Below, piece after piece: positions 4,495 through 6,037 of a DNA stretch of 6,037 bases; the first letter of the stretch is position 1, and each line of letters starts with the position of its first letter. A program made the translations under genes and the position numbers. Under the pieces are notes generated by a model, which worked only from the letters and a program-made list of their open reading frames with translations, made no database searches and was not told the origin of the DNA. Source of the DNA: Acidimicrobiia bacterium (lineage in GTDB: Bacteria; Actinomycetota; Acidimicrobiia; Acidimicrobiales; SZUA-35); NCBI GenBank assembly GCA_029857855.1, contig JAOUGG010000180.1, positions 1-6,037 on the forward strand, written 5' to 3'.

Positions 4495-6037
4495 CGGTCG
4501 ATGCGGGCCCGGCGCCGTTGCCGGCGTTCCGGGTGTTGCCAAGCCAGGCCTGATGAAGCCCGTGGTAGACACCCGATCCCTTGGCCACGAGTTCGTCGTG
4601 GGACCCCACGTCGACCAGACGGCTCCGGTCGAAGACCAGCACGAGGTCGGCGACCTCGGCCGTCGACAGCCGATGGGCGATCGACACCATGGTGCGACCC
4701 TCGGCCAGTCGCCGGAGCGCCTGGGTCAGGGCCTGATCGGTTTCGGGATCGACGGCGGAGGTGGCCTCGTCGAGGATCAGGAGCCCGGGGTCGGCCAACT
4801 GGGCCCGGGCGAGGGCCACCAGCTGACGTTCACCGACCGACAGGTTCTCGCCCCGCTCCCCAACCTCGGTGTCGAGACCGTGCTTCTCGAGCCACCAGCC
4901 GAGTCCCAGCCGCTCGAAGGCTGACACGATGTCGGCCTCGGAGGCCCCTTCGGTCTCCGACGACACGCCGAATCCGACGTTGTCGGCGATGGTGCCGTCG
5001 AACAGGAAGCCGTCCTGCGGGACCATCCGGACCGAATGCACCCTCGATCGGGGCGACACGAGCCGCAGGTCGACACCGTCGACCAGTATCCGACCACCGG
5101 TCGGATCGGCCAAGCGGCACAGGAGTTTGGCGAAGGTCGTCTTGCCCGATCCGGTCTCGCCGACGATGGCCAGGTTGACCCCGGCCGGGATGACCACCGA
5201 CACGTCGGTCAAGGCCTGCTCGCCGTCGCCGTAGCTGAAGTCGACGTGCTCGGCCTCGATCCGGAGCGGACCGAGAGGCAGATCCCGGGCTTCGTCGTCG
5301 GCGGGTTCGACCACCTCGATCGGATGGTCGAGCACCGAGAGGATCTTGTTCCCGGACGCCGCGGCCACCTGCGTCTGATCCAACACCTCCGAGATCGAGG
5401 CAACGGGCTCACGAATGAGATTGACGAGGAACAGCACGGCGACCAGCTCGCCGGCCTCGAGGCCCCACGCCTGCCGCTGCCACAGACCGATGACGAGGAC
5501 CGCCGCCATCGACAGTGCGCCGAACACGTCACCGACGACGAACAGCGACGCCATGTAGCTGTTGGCCCGCATGCGGGTGTGGTAGCGGCGGCCGATGGCG
5601 GTGTCGAGCTCGTTCCGGAAGCGCTCCTCGGCCCCGTAGGCCCGAACCACCGGGGTGCCGGTGATCATCTCGGAGAAGGCGGCCAGCATGTCCGACACCC
5701 GGTTCCGGTAGGCGTCGTAGACGGCGATCTGTCGCAGCTGCACCCAGCGGAGCAGCGGCAGCACCGGCAGATGGACCACCAGCACCAGCAGAGCGAGCTG
5801 CCACGAGTAGAAGGCGAGCACCAGACCGATGCCGACCATCATCACCGGATCGATCGACCACACGTACAGGCCCCACTGGGCGAAACGGGCCAGCGTCTCG
5901 GCGTCGCTCGTGACCCGCGAGACGAGCAGCCCCTTACGGGTCTCGTTGTGATCGGCGATCGAGAACCGATGGATGCGATCGAACGTGCGGATACGCAGGT
6001 TCGTGATGGCGAGTTCGGCCTGGCGAAACAGGCGCCG
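4475..6037 (-). CDS. Type I ABC exporter half-transporter (TMD-NBD), N-terminus outside window
   Basis: The frame is open to the right-hand edge, so the 520 visible residues lack the start and probably the first two membrane helices. In-frame GTGs such as the one at 5863 are internal: the codons before it encode RLFRQAELAITNLRIRTFD...SRVTSDAETL, a typical first intracellular loop of exporters. Membrane segments follow at about 64-78, 81-96, 162-186 and 198-208, with the second intracellular loop (AFSEMITGTPVVRAYGAEE) at 120-138. The nucleotide-binding domain starts near 258: Walker A GETGSGKTT (293-301), Q-loop Gln341 (MVPQDGFLFDGT), signature LSVGE (399-403, in place of LSGGQ), Walker B LLILDE (419-424), D-loop SAVD, and switch His455 (SIAHRLST). 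The ATPase site looks intact. One subunit of this type pairs with itself or a neighbour; a partner gene may lie just upstream beyond the window. The substrate cannot be inferred. The gene converges on xth, overlapping it by 20 bp. Confidence 0.94.
   Translation of the reverse strand, partial: RRLFRQAELAITNLRIRTFDRIHRFSIADHNETRKGLLVSRVTSDAETLARFAQWGLYVWSIDPVMMVGIGLVLAFYSWQLALLVLVVHLPVLPLLRWVQLRQIAVYDAYRNRVSDMLAAFSEMITGTPVVRAYGAEERFRNELDTAIGRRYHTRMRANSYMASLFVVGDVFGALSMAAVLVIGLWQRQAWGLEAGELVAVLFLVNLIREPVASISEVLDQTQVAAASGNKILSVLDHPIEVVEPADDEARDLPLGPLRIEAEHVDFSYGDGEQALTDVSVVIPAGVNLAIVGETGSGKTTFAKLLCRLADPTGGRILVDGVDLRLVSPRSRVHSVRMVPQDGFLFDGTIADNVGFGVSSETEGASEADIVSAFERLGLGWWLEKHGLDTEVGERGENLSVGERQLVALARAQLADPGLLILDEATSAVDPETDQALTQALRRLAEGRTMVSIAHRLSTAEVADLVLVFDRSRLVDVGSHDELVAKGSGVYHGLHQAWLGNTRNAGNGAGPASTVSRSDP

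Noticed and set aside
4831..4845. Signature motif LSVGE instead of LSGGQ as a sign of an inactive ABC ATPase site
   Set aside because: LSxGE(R)Q variants occur in active actinobacterial exporters, and Walker A, Walker B with Glu424, the Q-loop and the switch His are all intact.
4501..5178. Plus-strand frames of up to 225 codons opposite the ABC exporter
   Set aside because: They are Arg/Pro/Ser-rich shadows of a well-conserved ABC protein on the minus strand, with no recognisable domain.
5043..5863. GTG at 5863 as the start of a short ABC protein
   Set aside because: The frame stays open to the window edge and the upstream codons encode a standard exporter intracellular loop, so the gene is simply cut by the window.
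1..6037. Search for CRISPR arrays, tRNAs, insertion-sequence ends, toxin-antitoxin pairs or defence genes
   Set aside because: No regularly spaced repeats, cloverleaf-like stretches, transposase or defence-type motifs were seen on either strand; coding density leaves only gaps of about 29, 67 and 108 bp.

Overview
This is a high-GC, gene-dense stretch of bacterial chromosome. The GC-rich third codon positions, the leaderless-type promoters (a TANNNT box about 7-8 nt before the ATG) and the protein families point to an actinobacterium. Acidimicrobiia-like is my guess from protein style, not something the sequence proves. There are six protein genes. The first and last are cut by the window edges. 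I see no tRNA, rRNA, CRISPR array, insertion sequence, integrase or other sign of recent transfer.

Layout. (1) Bases 2-1650, plus strand: the 3' part of a dynamin/YfjP-like membrane GTPase gene, joined by an ATGA overlap to a small SCP2-like (sterol-carrier-protein fold) gene. (2) Bases 1680-2531, plus strand: a Fpg/Nei-family DNA glycosylase with its own leaderless-type promoter. (3) Bases 2532-2598: a short convergent gap holding two compact perfect hairpins. (4) Bases 2599-3591, minus strand: NAD-type malate dehydrogenase (mdh), starting at a GTG with a strong Shine-Dalgarno. (5) Bases 3592-3699: a divergent promoter region with a 12-bp perfect palindrome. (6) Bases 3700-4494, plus strand: an exodeoxyribonuclease III-type AP endonuclease (xth). 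(7) Bases 4475-6037, minus strand: most of a type I ABC exporter half-transporter. Its 3' end overlaps that of xth by 20 bp and its 5' end lies outside the window.

How the genes relate. The glycosylase and the Xth nuclease act at successive steps of base excision repair (base removal, then incision at the abasic site). They sit on either side of mdh, and both appear to be expressed from leaderless-type promoters. mdh is central carbon metabolism and has no evident functional link to them. The GTPase/SCP2-like pair and the ABC exporter are membrane or lipid-facing functions without an assignable substrate.

I found no convincing new defence or mobile system. The points most worth a second look are the altered zinc-finger and H2TH residues of the glycosylase, the double hairpin between glycosylase and mdh, and the GGTACC-centred palindromes at the two repair promoters.
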